Shown in pieces: positions 61,295 to 64,000 of a DNA stretch of 64,000 nt. The position numbers and the translations under genes were made by a program. The notes under the pieces are model-generated. The model saw only the letters and a program-made list of their open reading frames with translations. It was not told where the DNA came from and did no database searches. Numbering within the stretch: the first letter of the stretch is position 1; every line of letters begins with the position of its first letter. Source of the DNA: Hymenobacter latericoloratus (GTDB lineage: Bacteria; Bacteroidota; Bacteroidia; Cytophagales; Hymenobacteraceae); contig NZ_JACHNV010000007.1 in NCBI RefSeq assembly GCF_014199535.1, positions 62,001 to 126,000 on the forward strand. The letters are read 5' to 3'.

Positions 61295-62896
61295 ATGACT
61301 ACTACCCCCCAATCAATAGATCAGGCTTCGTTCCGGAACTCCTTTGTAGAAGAGCTGCGCGGTGAAGCTTCCATGGACAAAAACCCGCGCCAGGTGCCCG
61401 GCTACCACTACTCACGCGTGGACCCTACCCCCGTGCCGGACCCCCACCTGCTGGCCTGGTCCGAGGAGCTGGCAGCCTTCCTGGGGCTGCAGCGCCCGCC
61501 GGAGCGCGGCCCGGCCGTAGAGGTCTTAGCCGGCAACCGGCAGGCCGCTACCATGAAACCCTTTGCGGCTCGCTACGGCGGCCACCAGTTCGGGAACTGG
61601 GCCGGGCAGCTCGGCGACGGTCGGGCCATTTCTTTGGGCGAGCTGACCGCCGTGGATGGTACTACCTGGGAAGTTCAGCTGAAAGGTGCCGGGCCCACTC
61701 CCTACTCGCGCCGCGCCGATGGGCGGGCCGTGTTGCGCTCCTCGGTGCGAGAATTTCTGTGTTCCGAGGCTATGTACCACCTGGGCGTGCCCACCACCCG
61801 CGCCCTGAGCCTGGTAGCCACCGGCGACGAGGTAATCCGGGACATGTTCTACAATGGCAACGCCCGCCCCGAGCCCGGCGCCATTGTGGCCCGGGTGGCG
61901 CCTACCTTCGTGCGCTTCGGCAACTTCCAGATTTTCCTGGCCACCGGCGAGATGGACAACCTGCGCGCCCTGGCCGACTACGTCATCCGGCGCCATTACC
62001 CCGAGCTGGGCGAGCCTTCGCCGGAGGTGTACGCCCGCTGGTTTGAGGAAGTCTGCCGCCGCACGGCCATCATGATTGCGCACTGGCAGTCGGTGGGGTT
62101 TGTGCACGGGGTGATGAACACCGACAACATGAGCATTCTGGGCCTGACCATCGACTACGGTCCCTACGGCTGGCTGGAGCCCTACGACCCTGACTGGACG
62201 CCCAATACCACCGACTTTGGGGGGCGGCGCTACGCCTTCGGGCAGCAGCCGCGGGTAGCCCTGTGGAACCTGATGCAGCTGGGCCAGGCCATTTTGCCCC
62301 TGGTCAGTGGGGTAGAGGCCCTGAATCCGTCGCTGGATGTGTACATCAACACCCTGGGTACTACCCGCTACGAGATAATGCTGGGCAAGCTCGGGCTCAC
62401 GGCCGGCAACCCGGAGGAAGACCAGGCGCTGTTTGAAGCGCTGGAGCAGGCCCTGGCCGAGTCGGAAGTGGATATGACCGTGTTCTTCCGGCAGTTGTCG
62501 CACACCGCCCCGGCCGTGCTGGCGGCTCCGGAAAACGGCGACGCGCAGTGGCGGGAGCTGCTGGCGGCCGCTGCCTACTCCATGGCTCCGGCTGAAGAGC
62601 AGGCGCTACTGGGCTGGCTGCAACGCTATTTTGTACGCCTGCAGCAGGAGCAGGCCTCGCCGGAGACTATCCGGGAGAAGATGCTGGCGGCCAACCCCAA
62701 GTACGTGCTGCGCAACTACCTGGCCCAGCAGGCCATTGAAGCCGCCGAAACCGGCGACCTGAGTTTGCTCAGCCGGCTAATGGAAGTGCTGAAAAAGCCC
62801 TTCGATGAGCAGCCCGAGCACCACGACCTGGCCGCCAAGCGCCCCGACTGGGCCCGCGACAAGCCCGGCAGCGCTACCCTCTCCTGCAGCTCGTAA
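61295..62896 (+). CDS. selO: Protein adenylyltransferase SelO (YdiU)
   Basis: 533 residues from ATG 61295. A pseudokinase-fold AMPylator: MKPFAARYGGHQFGNWAGQLGDGRAISLGE, WEVQLKGAGPTPYSRRADGRAVLRSSVREFLCSEAM, GVMNTDNMSILGLTIDYGPYGWLE (the ion-binding Asn and Asp), and the C-terminal YVLRNYLAQQAIEAAE. SelO transfers AMP to Ser, Thr or Tyr of target proteins and supports oxidative stress resistance. The C-terminus ends PGSATLSCSS: the penultimate-type Cys of bacterial SelO is present where eukaryotic homologues carry selenocysteine. Confidence 0.95.
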   Translation: MTTTPQSIDQASFRNSFVEELRGEASMDKNPRQVPGYHYSRVDPTPVPDPHLLAWSEELAAFLGLQRPPERGPAVEVLAGNRQAATMKPFAARYGGHQFGNWAGQLGDGRAISLGELTAVDGTTWEVQLKGAGPTPYSRRADGRAVLRSSVREFLCSEAMYHLGVPTTRALSLVATGDEVIRDMFYNGNARPEPGAIVARVAPTFVRFGNFQIFLATGEMDNLRALADYVIRRHYPELGEPSPEVYARWFEEVCRRTAIMIAHWQSVGFVHGVMNTDNMSILGLTIDYGPYGWLEPYDPDWTPNTTDFGGRRYAFGQQPRVALWNLMQLGQAILPLVSGVEALNPSLDVYINTLGTTRYEIMLGKLGLTAGNPEEDQALFEALEQALAESEVDMTVFFRQLSHTAPAVLAAPENGDAQWRELLAAAAYSMAPAEEQALLGWLQRYFVRLQQEQASPETIREKMLAANPKYVLRNYLAQQAIEAAETGDLSLLSRLMEVLKKPFDEQPEHHDLAAKRPDWARDKPGSATLSCSS

Positions 62897-62952
62897 AGGG
62901 TTGGGGAGAAGGCAAGGGGTAGGAGAAGTCGGCTAACCGGCTAACCAAAAAC

Positions 62953-63053
62953 GTCTGTCCTCCTGAGCGCAGCGAAGGACCTCTCCTGCTTCGTTATAAT
63001 GCTATCTAAATAGCCGGCGGTAGAGGTTTTTTACTTAGGCTCAGGAGAACAGG
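62953..63053. repeat. Degenerate family 1 repeat after selO
   Basis: CTGTCCTCCTGAGCGCAGCG (from 62956) with AAGGACCTCTCCTGCTTCGTT and, on the right, CGGCGGTAGAGG and GCTCAGGAGAACAG. It combines the outer arm of copies A-C with the inner part of the variant at 25324-25416. Confidence 0.65.
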
Positions 63054-63113
63054 CGGGGCTGCATTGCAGCAGGCCATGATGCCCGTCCGGTCTTCCTTTC
63101 TCACCTTTGCCGC

Positions 63114-64000
63114 ATGCACACGCTTGCTCAACTACGCGCCGGGGAGCTGGCCGGCGCCACCCGCCTCGATTTATCCGAAGGGCTAAGAGAGTTCCCCCGC
63201 GAAATCTTCGACCTGGCCGATACCCTGGAAGTCCTGAACCTGAGCGGCAACCGTCTCTCGGCCCTACCCCCGGACCTGGGGCGGCTGCAGAAGCTACGTA
63301 TCCTGTTCTGCTCCGACAACCAGTTCACTGCCCTGCCCGAGGTGCTGGGCGAGTGTCCGGAGCTGAGTATGATCGGGTTCAAGGCCAACCAGATTCAGGC
63401 CCTGCCCGCCGCGGCCCTACCGCCCAAGCTGCGCTGGCTGATTCTGACCGACAACCAGCTTCCGGAACTGCCGCCGGAAATTGGGAGCTGCCCGCACCTG
63501 CAGAAGCTGATGCTGGCCGGCAACCAGCTCCGGGAACTGCCCGAAACCCTGGCCAGCTGCACCAACCTGGAGCTGCTCCGGATTGCGGCCAACCGCTTCA
63601 CCAGCCTGCCGGAGTGGCTTCTGGCTATGCCCCGCCTGAGCTGGCTGGCGTTTGCCGGCAACCCCTTCAGCGAGCCCGCCCAGGCCGCGGCGGAAGCGCG
63701 TAGTCCTATTCAGGCCATCAACTGGAATGAGCTGATTATAGAGCACAAGCTGGGCGAAGGCGCTTCGGGGGTGATTTCGCGGGCGCAGTGGCAGCCGGCG
63801 GCTTCTGCTCCGCAGGCCGTAGCCGTCAAGGTCTTCAAGGGCCAGATAACCAGCGACGGGCTCCCCCACAGCGAAATGGTGGCCTGCATCAGCGCCGGCA
63901 CCCACCCCAACCTGATTGGGGTGAAGGGCCGGCTAACCAACTCCCCCGGCACCGAAGGCCTGGTGCTGGCGCTGATTGACCCAGCCTTCCGCATCCTGGC
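63114..64000 (+). CDS. Leucine-rich-repeat protein kinase, N-terminal part
   Basis: Open from ATG 63114 to the right edge (295 codons seen). Residues 35-190 are about six leucine-rich repeats of the bacterial type (LEVLNLSGNRLSALPPDLGRLQ, LRWLILTDNQLPELPPEIGSC). A kinase domain begins at about 205: the Gly loop HKLGEGASGVISRAQW (211-226) and AVAVKVFKG with Lys239, then SEMVACISAGTHPNLIGVKG. No signal peptide or membrane segment lies between the two parts, so it is a cytoplasmic LRR kinase; the catalytic loop lies beyond the window. CCTTTG six bases ahead of the ATG may be a -7 element. Confidence 0.88.
   Translation, partial: MHTLAQLRAGELAGATRLDLSEGLREFPREIFDLADTLEVLNLSGNRLSALPPDLGRLQKLRILFCSDNQFTALPEVLGECPELSMIGFKANQIQALPAAALPPKLRWLILTDNQLPELPPEIGSCPHLQKLMLAGNQLRELPETLASCTNLELLRIAANRFTSLPEWLLAMPRLSWLAFAGNPFSEPAQAAAEARSPIQAINWNELIIEHKLGEGASGVISRAQWQPAASAPQAVAVKVFKGQITSDGLPHSEMVACISAGTHPNLIGVKGRLTNSPGTEGLVLALIDPAFRIL

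Overview
The window looks like a chromosomal segment of a GC-rich member of the Bacteroidota, most likely the Cytophagales and close to Hymenobacter. The reasons are promoters of the Bacteroidota type (TTG, about 20 bases, TAnnTTTG), weak or absent Shine-Dalgarno sites, and a gene set typical of that group: HTTM membrane protein, PAS-rich kinases, CheB-CheR-PAS fusion, a phenylacetate cluster with a TetR regulator, and M61 and M28 peptidases. Genus is an inference. No IS element, prophage, CRISPR array or rRNA operon was seen.

Layout. 1-7.2 kb: housekeeping genes (pepF end, thiL, rlmD, an SDR, a BatE-like protein) and a GIY-YIG gene bracketed by two copies of a 104-bp palindromic repeat. 7.1-17.4 kb: two identical tRNA-Lys(UUU) genes bracket a stress and envelope region (DUF892, cyanophycinase, LuxR-type response regulator, Ser/Thr/Gly-rich secreted proteins, HTTM, MBL hydrolase, RES protein, paired ferritin-like Tat proteins). 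17.5-31.8 kb: a complete aerobic phenylacetyl-CoA pathway, all on the minus strand (paaK, tetR, paaE, paaA-B-C-D, paaG-H-I-J-Y, paaZ, paaF). It is interrupted by palindromic repeats and two low-GC orphan genes, and two matching palindromes form a likely TetR operator set. 32-41 kb: SDR, large glycosidase, RecE-like nuclease, asnA, amine oxidase, SDR. 41-52 kb: signalling block with two multi-PAS histidine kinases, CheB-CheR-PAS and a separate CheB. 52-64 kb: peptidases (M61, M28), universal stress protein, ThuA-like lipoprotein, RtcB, SelO, and the start of a leucine-rich-repeat protein kinase cut by the window edge.

The most striking item is upstream of asnA (36.98-37.33 kb). A 29-codon reading frame with seven Asn codons in ten positions is followed by a clear intrinsic terminator and an alternative pairing that would destroy it. 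This is the full architecture of a transcription attenuator sensing charged tRNA-Asn, in front of the asparagine synthetase gene.

Other recurring structure: three families of dispersed palindromic repeats, long perfect hairpins (up to 37-bp arms) after many genes, and a pair of paralogous small proteins that share a conserved upstream element.
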